Part shown: in pieces, positions 1-9,780 of the stretch
Position numbering within the stretch: the stretch's first letter is position 1
How the letters are laid out: the number at the start of each line of letters is the position of its first letter
Source of the DNA: an uncultured Cyclobacteriaceae bacterium
GTDB lineage: Bacteria; Bacteroidota; Bacteroidia; Cytophagales; Cyclobacteriaceae
Direction of reading: 5' to 3'
DNA: 51,202 bases
Assembly (NCBI GenBank): GCA_947492745.1
Contig: CANLOE010000047.1
Coordinates: 1-51,202, forward strand
Made by a program: the position numbers and the translations under genes
Notes under the pieces: model-generated
Seen by the model: only the letters and a program-made list of their open reading frames with translations
Told to the model about the DNA's origin: nothing
The model's database searches: none

Positions 1-773
1 AGACTCCAGAAGAGTTTAGTAAAATCAATTATTCAAAATGTGCTTAACTTATTGTCCAGTTTTTTATTGCAATTCCATATAGTTTCGTTATTATACAAAT
101 TTGGGATTCAACTGTCGTATGAGATTCCGCGGGTCATTTTTTTTCAATCAAGGCGATAACCACAGCGATAGCAGCGCTATCCCGAGGATTGTCAACGCAG
201 AGTGAAGTAAAATGAACAGGAAAATAGGCGATTTTAAAAGCTAAGTTTGTATTACTCCTTCGGATAACGCTGCTATCTTTTACCATTGACGCTGTACTCA
301 GAATAAGTAGTAACAAATTCCAGGAATAATTTCAAAACAGTCTTTTAGAAGAAAATTAAAATGAGGGCAAAGTAGCGACCGACCCATTATTTGCCTAACA
401 GTGTTTCGACCCAAGTGATTTTCGGAAAAACTCAGAAGAGAATGAATGAAAATAGTACACGCACTTCATTCGCCACATCATGGAGATTAACGATAAATTA
501 GAATAGTTAAATTAATGATATCTTGAAAATATCACTACTGTACAATAATTAAGTGATTGTATAATAGAATCATATAAGCAGTATAAGTTTTGGTAAAAGT
601 ACGGTAATCTTTGTATTGGATGGATTTTAACCTAAGTTTAGTAGTAATTATCTGACATGAACAATTAGTTCTTAATCATTAAATGTCGGTTATGCGACAT
701 TATAAATTTACATGAACGGTTAATTTCAGACAAATTCTACGGGATTTTACAACCTTAAACAAAAACCATTAAT
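1..773. other. Intergenic region with nested repeats, no gene seen
   Basis: A family A repeat lies at 92-254. It appears to sit inside a family E repeat, because sequence resembling the right end of family E, ending in a variant of TTTCAAAACAGTC, follows at about 290-347. From 350 to 773 the sequence is AT-rich and nothing is recognised except the upstream region of the small ORF at 774. Confidence 0.5.
92..254 (+). repeat. Family A repeat (MITE-like), copy 1
   Basis: This is one of ten near full-length copies in the window. Family A is about 163 bp, with imperfect terminal inverted repeats of the form TAATACAAAYTTRG and its complement. Its centre has the hairpin GGGATAGC-AGC-GCTATCCC. It has no coding capacity, so it looks like a non-autonomous element. 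This copy has ATAGCAGCGCTAT but a weakened outer stem. Confidence 0.8.
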
Positions 774-1043
774 ATGAAAGCTAAAATTTTTGTCTTCGCT
801 GTTTTTATAGCGGCGATAGCTATATTTACTTCTTATCAAAGAAAGGATATACACTTACAGCACAGGTTCTCTGGTAATGAGTTTCTTATGGATACCTTAG
901 AGGAGCCTAGTAATGAAACAGGAAATATTCCAAATTTTGTAGAGACTATGTATCAGAATATTAACCATACCGATACCTCATCTCTTATGCGTGTATACGA
1001 TAACGTCACCACTTTTTACACAACAAAATACACTGATATATAA
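774..1043 (+). CDS. Small secreted-peptide-like ORF, possibly NVEALA-like and frameshifted
   Basis: The 89-residue product begins MKAKIFVFAVFIAAIAIF, a short basic start followed by a hydrophobic segment, which resembles the leader of Bacteroidota NVEALA-type peptides. The rest is polar and ends in FYTTKYTDI without recognised domains. An overlapping ORF in another frame (991-1278) continues with several cysteines (LCDAN, ECHMKLC, RKHCNG), as the C-terminal parts of NVEALA peptides often do. The gene may therefore be split by a frameshift between about 991 and 1043. The start is preceded by A-rich sequence (aaacaaaaaccattaat). The family assignment is a recollection of leader style only. It could equally be an unrelated membrane-anchored small protein. 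Confidence 0.35.
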   Translation: MKAKIFVFAVFIAAIAIFTSYQRKDIHLQHRFSGNEFLMDTLEEPSNETGNIPNFVETMYQNINHTDTSSLMRVYDNVTTFYTTKYTDI

Positions 1044-1367
1044 GGTATTTTATGTGTTATGTGATGCAAATTCTGGCTTTGAATGTCATATGAAATTGTG
1101 TAGAGGATTTTACTTCAATCTAGACAGAAAACATTGTAATGGAAGTGTTATCGCGAATATTTTTAACAAGAGTAAAACACAACCGAAGATTGCCGATACA
1201 GTGTCTTTACTTTATGGAATCAGCGAACTTACGTTTCATGAGTTCCGCTTAAAAACTAACACTATACGAACCAAATGAGCAGTAAGATATACGACATTTA
1301 GAATGTGAGTTTGTTATAATGCACGGTTGAAGAACCGAGTATAGATATCAACTTACCAATAGGTATT

Positions 1368-1594
1368 TAGAGACTGTTTTAAAATGTATCATTTATGCTT
1401 TTTATGGACTTTTTTTGACGCATAAATCGTTAAAATTTCTTCAGATAGCGCTGCGAGTCTTGTCCCTCGTGGACTGGCTGGACCTTTCGCTGAAAATGTT
1501 CTCAGTGCATGTTCTTCACGCTCGGTCCAGCCTCGCTCTGTACTGAAAATAAGTGATGATAAGATTTAACTATAATTTCAAAACATCTTTTAGA
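1368..1594 (+). repeat. Family E repeat, copy 1
   Basis: Family E is about 215-230 bp and starts with TAGAGACTGTTTTAAA and ends with the near complement TTTCAAAACAGTCTCTA. Other copies lie at 22229-22614 and 44573-44945, and decayed ones near 11735, 13500-13686, 16600-16760 and 40040-40160. The interior includes a conserved CGCTCGGTCC stretch and ends AATAAGTGATRATAA. In this copy the right end reads AAACATCTTTTAGA, slightly degraded. Confidence 0.65.
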
Positions 1595-2236
1595 TTATTG
1601 GAAATTATTTTTTGATTATCAGGTTTCCAGAGAAGGTAATGTTTCCAGAGAGCATAGGTGGGCAATATATATCTTCACGTGATTTTTAGAAATCAAATCA
1701 AGTCCCTAGAGGCAGTGGAGCCCGCCCCACTGCCTCAGGGCAATCTTAGATGCTTTTTTGTAACTGTTTTAGAAATCCGTAATCGTTGATTTCATGAGAG
1801 ATAATAGCTTATATTGGCAATGTTCAACTTGATTCACTAGTGAGTTTGTTTACATCGATGTTCATGAATAGGTGTATTTGTTTTCTTCTGGACAATACCC
1901 TAGTGTAAAGAAAGTCTCTAAGTGAAAGGATAGGCTTGCTTGTAGGATTGGAAGCCAAGCACATCTTGCACTAAGCTTTGCCGATGGCCTAATGTAAGAC
2001 GATATTCAGCTCAGCTTATACCCTCCTAGAGAAAGTCGGAAAGACTGACCTGAGAGATTGATGCTCACCTCGGGCCGAAGTAGGGGAAAGAAATAATGTT
2101 GGCTTATTGTATTCTATCTGTAAGACAATTCTTTTGTTTTATGGGTAGAATACGATTTTTTTTTAAGCCGGATCATCAATGTCGTTTAGTTAAGATTTGT
2201 AAGTCATAAAACCGGCAGGCCTTCCTCCATATCTTC

Positions 2237-2646
2237 TAATACAAACTTAGCTTTCAAATATCGCCTATCTTCCTGTTCATTTTGCTTCACTCTGCGTTGA
2301 CAACCCTCGGGATAGCGCTGCTATCCCTGCGGTTCTCGCCTTGATTGAACCCAAAATGTCCATTAGAAAATCTATTCCGGACTTAACTGGCTTCAAATCA
2401 GTAAATGAATGCGTTTTTTGAATTCACCGTAGCGGTGCTACGCTGAACCCAAGAAAACGCCCTGATGTATTGCCATTTAAGTCCTCATGACGAAGTTCCA
2501 ACGAACATTCTGGGTTGAAACAAAATGACCAGCGGAATCTTATACGACAGTTGAAACCCAAATTTGTATAAAACCTGCGCAGCATAAAACTGCTGATTTT
2601 GAAGCAATTTATGTTCGGAATAGGAAGGCTATCGATCATTTTGGGT
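2237..2646 (-). repeat. Nested repeats: family A split by family B, next to half of family D
   Basis: The left part of a minus-oriented family A copy (2237-2347) breaks off after CTTGATTGAA. A complete family B element follows (2348-2516, bounded by AACCCA and TGGGTT), after which family A resumes (2517-2570, ending TTTGTATA). Directly after comes the right half of a family D element (2571-2646, ending TTTTGGGTT). A very similar junction of A right end plus D right half recurs at 46695-46827, so this composite has been copied. Confidence 0.75.
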
Positions 2647-2862
2647 TAAAATAATGTACTGGGGAAGTAGCCACTGAGGGGATCAGTCTACCGCATGGGC
2701 CATAAGGGTAGCAGTACTATCACGGGAATTTTCAACGTAGGGTAGGGCATCGATGAATAGTAAAGATATGCGATACCTGAAAGACAATCCAGTCTATCTT
2801 TTCAGAGCTTTGGGGTACAGGGTCCCGGTAAAGATTGTCATCATTATGGATTTTGTCTAGTA

Positions 2863-4224
2863 TCAAAATCCTTTATCCAAAAATTCACCGCTCAGTTGTA
2901 GCAATTGCATTTCAGCGATTTTTGATTCATACTTTGCTTGATTCTTATTATTCTGAGCATTGAGCAGGTTGATTTGTGCCTGTCGAAATTCTATGGAAGT
3001 GACCCTTCCCAGTTGATACTGCTCCTTGGTACGGTTAAAATTGATTCGATTCGTAGACAGGTTCTGTTCCTGAGCCTTAAGTACGAACAGTTTATTTCGA
3101 TAGTCGCCCCAGGCATTATCAAAATCGCGCTGTACTTCCTGAAACGTAAGTTCTTTTTCAAGAACCCGGCTCTGTTCATTGATTTTGGCATTTTGTACTT
3201 CCGTCCTTGTGCGTCCACCATCGAATATAGGCCAGACTAAATTGAGACCCGCCCTGAGTCCATTGGATTGAGATCCGGCTACGAAGGATGCAGCGTTGTT
3301 ATTGTTTTTGTTCCATATATAGGAACTGGAAAGGTCCAGGCGTGGAATACGCCCTGATTGTTGTATTTTGGTATCGTATCGCCCTATACTGACCTCTTTC
3401 TGGGCCTGAAGTATACGGACATTGTTTTTTATCAGGTTGTCCTCTAGCTCCTTTTTGTACAACACGGTATCGAATACTACGGTAGTATCCACGCGAAAAT
3501 TTGTTCTTGTATCTCTTCCCAGCAGTACGTTCAGGCTACGTTTGCTGTTCTCTAATTGTTGAACAGCGGTGATGTAATCAATACTATCTGTATTAAGGTC
3601 TACTTGTGCATTCAGCACATTGAGCTGTATAGCTCGACCATACTCGGTTTGGTACTGCGCTCTTTGCAGGCGTTCTTTGGAGATATTCAGCGATGATTTC
3701 AGATTTACTGCATTCTCACTTAATCGAGCTACTTCATAATAGTTTCGGAACATCTCCAAGAGGCTGCGCTCCAGTGTTGCCCTCGCCTGTAGAGAGATGT
3801 TGAGATAATTGTCTCGGGCTCTATTGATACTGTTTTTCCTGTTAAAACCATCAAAAACAGTATAATCCAGGTTTACTGCGGCATTGAAGCTATTGGAGGC
3901 CGCTCCCTGTAAAGAAGTTACCCTGCCATCCTGAAACTCGGTTTCACCATTATCCAGATTGTAATTGGCACCGGCGTTCACTCCTAGGGTAGGCAGGTAC
4001 CCATTGGCTTGGATGCTACTGCTGTTCTCCGCCACATCCACAGCATTTGTGGCAATCATCACCTCGCGGTTCTGCTTGCTGACCAGTGCGGCAGCATCTT
4101 TTGGAGAAAGCAGTTCCTGTGCCCGTACCTTCCCTATAGGGACACTGAATAAGAAACAGAAAAGCAGTGAATAGTTGAGTATCGATGTAAAGCCGTTCAG
4201 GGCATTAGTGTGAGGCATCTTCAT
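2863..4224 (-). CDS. TolC family outer membrane efflux protein
   Basis: The 453-residue protein is the outer membrane exit duct of a tripartite efflux pump and spans the periplasm to the outer membrane as a trimer. The N-terminus has a hydrophobic signal peptide (about 16-36, ending KVRAQ). The body shows the two related halves of the OEP/TolC fold, with long helices rich in Q, N, R and L and strands around NAGANYNLDNGE and LDLSSSYIWNKNN. Each half carries the typical turn seen as DYTVFDGFNRK and LVWPIFDGGRTR. Length is normal for the family. It is the last gene of the efflux operon, and its start overlaps the pump gene's end by 20 bases, which suggests translational coupling. The substrate cannot be inferred. 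Confidence 0.93.
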   Translation of the reverse strand: MKMPHTNALNGFTSILNYSLLFCFLFSVPIGKVRAQELLSPKDAAALVSKQNREVMIATNAVDVAENSSSIQANGYLPTLGVNAGANYNLDNGETEFQDGRVTSLQGAASNSFNAAVNLDYTVFDGFNRKNSINRARDNYLNISLQARATLERSLLEMFRNYYEVARLSENAVNLKSSLNISKERLQRAQYQTEYGRAIQLNVLNAQVDLNTDSIDYITAVQQLENSKRSLNVLLGRDTRTNFRVDTTVVFDTVLYKKELEDNLIKNNVRILQAQKEVSIGRYDTKIQQSGRIPRLDLSSSYIWNKNNNNAASFVAGSQSNGLRAGLNLVWPIFDGGRTRTEVQNAKINEQSRVLEKELTFQEVQRDFDNAWGDYRNKLFVLKAQEQNLSTNRINFNRTKEQYQLGRVTSIEFRQAQINLLNAQNNKNQAKYESKIAEMQLLQLSGEFLDKGF

Positions 4225-7200
4225 GTTCTGATTTTAATTCTTTTATCGCTCTTTCTACTTCTTCTTTACTGACGTTCCTTCCTGTCAGCAGCCATTTGAC
4301 GCCTACCTTGATATTATTGCTAATGGAAAGCAGTATCGGTAGTATCAGCAAAGTCAATAGCGTAGCGATGGCTATACCATAAGCGATGGATATGGCCATT
4401 GGGATCAGGAACTGGGCTTGGCGGCTCTTTTCGAAAATCAGTGGAGCCAAGCCCGCAATGGTGGTCAGTGAGGTCAGGAATATAGCCCTGAACCGGGATT
4501 TTCCTGCAGAAATCAGTGCTTCGTCAAAATCCATTCCGGATTTCAGGTAGTTATTGAACTTTCCTATAAGTACCAGTCCATCGTTTACCATAATACCGAT
4601 CAGCGCTATAATACCCAGAAGAGATAGTATATTGATAGGAAAGCCATGTAGGAAGTGACCCCAGGCCACACCGATAAGACTTATGGGAATCAATAGCATC
4701 AATAGTAAAGGTTGGCTGTAGGAGCGAAAGGTAAAGGCAATGGTAGCATAGATCAGCGCCAGGATAACAGGAAAGGCCCTAGAAGCAGACCGGCCTATCT
4801 TGGAGGCCTCGCGGTTCTGCCCCTCATAGGAGGTGGATATCGTCGGAAACCGGGACTGTAGCTCGGGCATGATGCGCGTCTGGATATCGCTGAGTATATC
4901 GGTGGCACTTTCGTTGGGATTTTTCATGTCCGCAGTTACCTGAATTTCTCTTAGGCCGCTAAAGTGGTTGATGGCTACATCACCCCTAGCTATCGTATAG
5001 GTCGCGATTTCCGCAAAAGGAACACGCTCACCTATCGGAGTGACGATGCGCATGTTATCCAAGTTGGCAATAGAAGATCTGTTCTCTTTATCGAACCTTA
5101 CCCATACCTTTACCTCATCCTGTCCTCTTTGAAAACGTTGTGCTTGATAGCCGAAAAAGCCATAGCGCACTTGATTCATGACCTGTCTGACGTCCAACCC
5201 CAGCAAATAGGCTTTTTCTTTGAGGTCAATATCGATTTCTTTTATTCCCGCAGGGTCGTTATCGGAGATATCTTTCAGTAAAGGGTTTTTGCTGAGTTCC
5301 ACTTTTAGGGCAGCTTTGGCAGCTTTGAGTTCTTTGATATTATTTCCCAGTAAGGAGACAGATACGGGGCTTCCACCAAAATTCCCTCCAGAACCGTAGG
5401 TAAGGCTTTCTACACCGTAAAAATCCCCGGATTTTTCTCTGATGGCATTGGATATTTCAGGAGAGGAAAAGTCCCGCTCCTCACCGGGTAACAGGTTCAC
5501 CAAAAGTTGCGCATTGGCAGAGCCGGGACCTATTCTTTTAATGACATTTTCCACAACAGGTGCATTGCCCGTTTGCTTGGCCGTATATTCTTTTGCTACA
5601 TCCCAAGTGGCCCGTTCTATCTGTGAGATGATAGAGTCGGTGATGGACACGCTCGTTCCTTCCGGCATTTTCAGATTGATCGTAACACGGTCACTAGCTA
5701 TGGACGGAAACAAAGTAACACGAACGATGCCCCCTTGTATAGCTCCCGTAGTCAGTAAGAACAGGGAGATCAGCAGGCCGAGAAAAAACAACTTGTTACC
5801 TAGAAAAACCCTCAAGGTAGGCGCATAGAACCTATCTCTGAGAAAGACCATCACCCCATCGCCGAAGGCATTGATTTTCCTGAACTGGGCGAATACCGAA
5901 CTTACAAAAGACTTTTTGGAAACCCTTTCCTTGGGGGCGATCAGTGCTTTGGAATGGGCCACATGGGCAGGGAGAATGATGAAGGCTTCTATCAAGGAGA
6001 CCACCAGTGTCAGTATGACCACGGTGGACACTTCCGCAAAATACTCGCCGATGTTTCCCTCTAGAAAGAAGAATGTGGAAAATGCCAACAGTGTGGTAAT
6101 GATAGCCGATATGACAGGAGGTATGACCTCTAGCGTACCGTCGATGGCGGCACGGATAGGGGGTTTGCCTTTCTCGTAGTGATGGTAGATATTCTCCGCG
6201 ATCACGATACCGTCATCGACCAAGATACCGATAACGATAATCATCCCAAAAAGAGAGAGTACGTTAATGGTCACCCCGAAAGCCGCTGCAAAGATGAACA
6301 TCCCACAAAAAGCCACCGGAAAACCCGCAGCCACCCAAAAAGAAAGGCGGACATTCAAGAACAGGGACAGGAAAAAAACGACCAATAAAATGCCGAAAAA
6401 AGCATTTTTGGCCAAAAGCACGGTTCTTTGGTTCAGCGTAATGGAAGAATCATACACGACATCCAGCTGTATATTGCTGTTTTTTTGATTGAACTCTTCC
6501 GTATAAGCGATGACCTTATCCGCTGTAGAGATAAGGTCTTCATCATTGGTATTGCTGATACTGATATTGACGGACAGGTTACCGTTATAATAATTGGCAT
6601 TGGGTGTCTCGGAAAAGATATCCCTCACCTCTGCGATATCTTTAAGGCGGATACTATTACCGTCTATATTCGTGCGTACGATCAGGTTATCCAGTTCATC
6701 ACTGAAATAGGAGCGACTGTTGGCCCGGATGAGGTACTCCTCTGTATCTGTCTTGATATTACCGCCGGTGACCAATATGTTCTCCTTACTGATAGCTTCG
6801 GCGACCTCTTGAAAAGTCAGCTGATAGGCAATCAGCTGTTTTTCCTTCACGGAAATTTCTATTTCCTCATCGGGGTAACCATTGATTTCTACCTGTGATA
6901 TCCCTTCTATTCCCCTTAGATCGTTTTCAACGCTTTGTGCTATACTCTTTAGCGTTTTGAGTGGCACACGCTCCCCACTGACGACAAAAGCGATGGTCTC
7001 TCGCACGCGCTCTTCTTTGGAGATAACAAGGGGTTCCATCCCGGTAGGGAAAGAAGGAACCCTGTCCACGGCATTTTTGACATCTGAGAGGATGACATCG
7101 ATATCTTCCCCCTTATCGGTTTCTATAGTGATGTTTCCCGAGTTTTCCTGAGAGGTAGAAGTTACCCGGTCGATACCGCGCAACCCCTTCAGGTTATCCT

Positions 7201-7405
7201 CTATTTTCAAAACTACCCCTTCTTCGATTTCTTGGGGAGAGGCACCCGGATAGATGATAGTGACCGTGATGATCTTGGAATCCAGCAAAGGGAAAAAAGA
7301 AGAGTTCATATTCAGCATCCCTATAATACCGAATAGGACTATACCGAACATGACCACGTTGACAGCAACGGGGTATTTGATAAAATAAGCAATTAGTTTC
7401 CTCAT
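4205..7405 (-). CDS. RND efflux pump permease (AcrB/HAE1-like)
   Basis: The 1066-residue inner membrane proton antiporter moves substrates from periplasm or membrane into the TolC duct. The expected order is visible: a first membrane helix (about 8-30), a periplasmic porter region, a helix bundle including TM4 with the proton-relay pair D397-D398 (GILVDDGIVIAEN), a second porter region and a C-terminal bundle with the related GIMVNDGLVLIGKF motif. Length matches the family. The start codon overlaps the adaptor's stop by four bases (ATGA), so the two are translationally coupled. The C-terminus ends in a charged tail (EEVERAIKELKSEHED). It resembles general HAE1-type exporters rather than the heavy-metal CzcA group, but specificity is not readable. 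Confidence 0.95.
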   Translation of the reverse strand: MRKLIAYFIKYPVAVNVVMFGIVLFGIIGMLNMNSSFFPLLDSKIITVTIIYPGASPQEIEEGVVLKIEDNLKGLRGIDRVTSTSQENSGNITIETDKGEDIDVILSDVKNAVDRVPSFPTGMEPLVISKEERVRETIAFVVSGERVPLKTLKSIAQSVENDLRGIEGISQVEINGYPDEEIEISVKEKQLIAYQLTFQEVAEAISKENILVTGGNIKTDTEEYLIRANSRSYFSDELDNLIVRTNIDGNSIRLKDIAEVRDIFSETPNANYYNGNLSVNISISNTNDEDLISTADKVIAYTEEFNQKNSNIQLDVVYDSSITLNQRTVLLAKNAFFGILLVVFFLSLFLNVRLSFWVAAGFPVAFCGMFIFAAAFGVTINVLSLFGMIIVIGILVDDGIVIAENIYHHYEKGKPPIRAAIDGTLEVIPPVISAIITTLLAFSTFFFLEGNIGEYFAEVSTVVILTLVVSLIEAFIILPAHVAHSKALIAPKERVSKKSFVSSVFAQFRKINAFGDGVMVFLRDRFYAPTLRVFLGNKLFFLGLLISLFLLTTGAIQGGIVRVTLFPSIASDRVTINLKMPEGTSVSITDSIISQIERATWDVAKEYTAKQTGNAPVVENVIKRIGPGSANAQLLVNLLPGEERDFSSPEISNAIREKSGDFYGVESLTYGSGGNFGGSPVSVSLLGNNIKELKAAKAALKVELSKNPLLKDISDNDPAGIKEIDIDLKEKAYLLGLDVRQVMNQVRYGFFGYQAQRFQRGQDEVKVWVRFDKENRSSIANLDNMRIVTPIGERVPFAEIATYTIARGDVAINHFSGLREIQVTADMKNPNESATDILSDIQTRIMPELQSRFPTISTSYEGQNREASKIGRSASRAFPVILALIYATIAFTFRSYSQPLLLMLLIPISLIGVAWGHFLHGFPINILSLLGIIALIGIMVNDGLVLIGKFNNYLKSGMDFDEALISAGKSRFRAIFLTSLTTIAGLAPLIFEKSRQAQFLIPMAISIAYGIAIATLLTLLILPILLSISNNIKVGVKWLLTGRNVSKEEVERAIKELKSEHEDASH

Positions 7406-8577
7406 TTCGAGTGCTTTGTTGTTTTGCTGATTTTGGTGTTTGTTGCACTCTGCTCAAGTTCTGGAGTACTTTCGGCAATTTTTACCGCCATGCCTTCATA
7501 GGCACCGGGAACGGGCTTTGTCACTACGGAGGTGCCGTTTTCCAAGCCTTTCACGACCACATCGGTAGAGGAGAAGAACACAGGTTCGATTTCTTCTAGG
7601 TGAAGGCTATTATCCTTGACCACGAAGACACTGTTGCCGCCGACCAGTAACTTTCTGTTCAGGGTAAATGCGTCCTGTTCATCAAGCGCCTTTAGCGAAG
7701 CTTCCAGGTACATCCCTTCCCTAAGGTCAGTCCCCTTTACATGTATATACACTTTGAGCGTTTGAGAGGCAAGGTCGATATTGCCACCGATACGCTTGAC
7801 TGTACCTACCCATTTTTGTCTGCCTTCCAGGTCTTGAAGATCTACCTCTTTGCCTATCTTCAGAAGATTGGCATAAGAACTGTTCACGGATACTTCCAGC
7901 TCATAATGACTCGGATCGATAAACTCTCCCAGTTGTTGACCCACTCTGACCAAAGTACCCTCAGTCACCATAGCTGAGGTGAGTATTCCGTCAAAAGGTG
8001 CTCTGATCGTATATTTGGCATACCGCTCTTCAAGGTTCTTTACCTGATAATATGTCGAGACGATATTTCGACCCATGATGAAATAATTCTCTTTATCCGA
8101 AGCAGGCTTGGGCAAGGGAGGCAGATTATGGTCAATGTCAAAGGCTCTAAGGTACTTGTCCCATTGTACGAATGCTTCCGGATAGTCCATTCTCAGGTCG
8201 GGCATCATGGTCGTGAGCAGGTCTTGAAACTGACTGCGCTGTGCTTTCAAATCGGCATAAAACTCCCTACTGTTCAAGCGCATGAGGTATTCCCCTTTTT
8301 GGAAATACTGACCCGTTTTAAAAGGCCTACTACTAGAGAGTAATAGACCTTGGACCTCCGCGTACAGCGCTATGCGGCGAGTAGCAGTGAGGTTACCCTG
8401 AGCCGATATGAAAATAGGCACCGCACCATTCTTTGCCTCAGTAACATATACGGTCTTGATGACTTTGTTCAGTACGGGTTTGGGCTTGTTTTTATTGGCA
8501 ATCCACCTTGACGACAAAGTTACAGCACCGAAGATGAAAAGCGCGCCGAGAACGGCACCTATGATTTGTCTGAGCAT
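7402..8577 (-). CDS. RND efflux periplasmic adaptor (membrane fusion protein)
   Basis: The 391-residue protein links the RND pump to the TolC-like duct. One N-terminal membrane helix (about 3-27) anchors it. It is followed by the first half of a lipoyl-like barrel-sandwich domain (RRIALYAEVQGLLLSS, LMRLNSREF), a helical hairpin, the second lipoyl half (YTIRAPFDGILTSAMVTEGTLVRVGQQLG), a beta-barrel domain and a membrane-proximal C-terminal domain. The tail is rich in Ser, Thr and Lys. It is the first gene of the three-gene operon adaptor-pump-duct on the minus strand. The promoter must lie in the 344 bp between it and the peptide gene at 8922, which faces the other way. Confidence 0.93.
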   Translation of the reverse strand: MLRQIIGAVLGALFIFGAVTLSSRWIANKNKPKPVLNKVIKTVYVTEAKNGAVPIFISAQGNLTATRRIALYAEVQGLLLSSSRPFKTGQYFQKGEYLMRLNSREFYADLKAQRSQFQDLLTTMMPDLRMDYPEAFVQWDKYLRAFDIDHNLPPLPKPASDKENYFIMGRNIVSTYYQVKNLEERYAKYTIRAPFDGILTSAMVTEGTLVRVGQQLGEFIDPSHYELEVSVNSSYANLLKIGKEVDLQDLEGRQKWVGTVKRIGGNIDLASQTLKVYIHVKGTDLREGMYLEASLKALDEQDAFTLNRKLLVGGNSVFVVKDNSLHLEEIEPVFFSSTDVVVKGLENGTSVVTKPVPGAYEGMAVKIAESTPELEQSATNTKISKTTKHSK

Positions 8578-8921
8578 TTGATTTATTCAAAGAATGTAGA
8601 TAAAGGTGTAACAACGTAGATTCTGCTATCCATGTTTAGGTAAAACGTCAATATTATGATATAGAGGTCGTTTTTTTATGAAAAGTAGATGTAACCCATG
8701 GAGAGAATGAACAAACCGTTAATTTACGTACATAGGATAGGAGCAGCCGATAAAGTTTTACTGATACCTATTCCTCTCATTTGTAGGGGGAGTTGAAAAC
8801 AGGATTGAACCTATAGTACTGAATATGTGCAATGGTAATACATGCCAACCTATAAGGGTTTGGTTTACGATTTAAATTTTAAGTTGATGGTATTATTTTC
8901 AGTGTATCGATCAAACCTTTT
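8578..8921. promoter_or_regulatory. Divergent intergenic region between efflux operon and peptide gene
   Basis: The 344 bp contain no repeat family member and no ORF worth naming. They must carry the start signals of the efflux operon (left) and of the peptide gene (right). The stretch just before the peptide gene is AT-rich (TTTAAATTTTAAGTTGATGG). I could not place a confident Bacteroidota -33/-7 promoter. Confidence 0.4.
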
Positions 8922-9173
8922 ATGACTATGAAAAAAGCAAAAAAGAAATTGAATCCGAAACAGATTGAACTGACAAGTTTTATTACTGCTCAGGGGGGAC
9001 AATCCAGATTGGGAAAAGACCCCTACCTGCCCCCTACGAATGCAGGTGTCTTTACTGTCAACGAGGAATATCCGTCTGTGCGATTACCTACACCGGCTGT
9101 GATGGTGATCATTATTGTCCATGCAATACTTGCGGCAAGGAGAAAAATGAAAATTCCTATATATAATCAGTAG
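8922..9173 (+). CDS. RiPP-like precursor peptide with core in the -1 frame (frameshift)
   Basis: The open frame gives 83 residues. The first 26 (MKKAKKKLN, then KQIELTSFITAQGG) look like the leader of Bacteroidota lanthipeptide-type precursors such as the pinensin family, which have a lysine-rich start, a V/I-x-SFVT-type motif and a GG before the core. After GG the frame becomes hydrophobic and unlike a core. In the -1 frame, however, the next residues run TIQIG and then carry eight cysteines (CRCLYC, SVC, TGC, YCPCNTC), ending at a TAA at 9164-9166. The frames meet at six G (8993-8998), which read in frame form the slippery heptamer G GGG GGA. Either one G was lost (by mutation or sequencing error) or a -1 ribosomal frameshift makes the product. 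No modification enzyme is nearby. The TTG/ATG choice is not an issue: ATG 8922 or the second ATG at 8928 both fit. Confidence 0.55.
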   Translation: MTMKKAKKKLNPKQIELTSFITAQGGQSRLGKDPYLPPTNAGVFTVNEEYPSVRLPTPAVMVIIIVHAILAARRKMKIPIYNQ

Positions 9174-9300
9174 TTTAGGGCAGAAAGCTTATTGGTAGAG
9201 TTGTTATTAGGATCTTTCGGTTCGAAATAATCTCTCTGATTCCATTCCGCCGCATAACCGACATCACTTAGAGAAAATCATTATGGAACAACTGTTTTTC

Positions 9301-9633
9301 AACCCGGATCATGCGTTAGAACTTCGTAACGAGGGTTTAATACAAATTTGGGTTTCAAAAGTCGTATAAGATTGCGCGGGTCATTTTGGTTTCAATCAAG
9401 GCGATAACCGCAGGGATAGCAGCGCTATCCCGAGGATTGTCAACGCAGAGTGAAGCAAAATGAACAGGAAGATAGGCGATAGTTAAAAGCTAAGTTTGTA
9501 TAAATAGCAATAAATCAGGGCTTTTTATTGGATTCGGCGCAGCATCGCTACGGTGAATTCGAAAAATGCACTCAATTTACTGATTTGCAGCTTTTTAAGG
9601 TCGCAATAGAAGGGCTAATACATGATTCGGGTT
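9301..9633 (+). repeat. Family C repeat interrupted by a family A copy
   Basis: Family C is about 170 bp, bounded by AACCCGGATCATGCGTT and the near complement ending GCATGATCCGGGTT, with an internal GCACCGCTATGGTGAAT type palindrome. Here a full family A copy (9338-9502, plus orientation) is inserted after GAGGGTT. The outer C copy is a diverged variant (ends CATGATTCGGGTT). Confidence 0.75.
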
Positions 9634-9780
9634 CAAGTCAAATTGTCGAGGTATTTTCTTCTCAGTAGAATTGCTCACATAAATCAATCTCACCTTGTTG
9701 GTAAAAAAAAAGAAAGAGGCTGTATCAAATTGGTAAGGCCTTTTTTCATGCCAAATTTTGTATAGTACAATTTAATTTTT

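Larger units (their letters stand above)
1279..2862. other. Repeat-rich intergenic region, no gene seen
   Basis: It contains a family E copy (1368-1594) and a 10-bp perfect hairpin with arms GAGGCAGTGG at 1709-1718 and CCACTGCCTC at 1727-1736. A nested block follows at 2237-2646 (A interrupted by B, followed by the right half of D). A decayed sequence at 2690-2790 still recalls family A. The ORFs across this stretch follow the repeats and are not credible genes. Confidence 0.5.
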
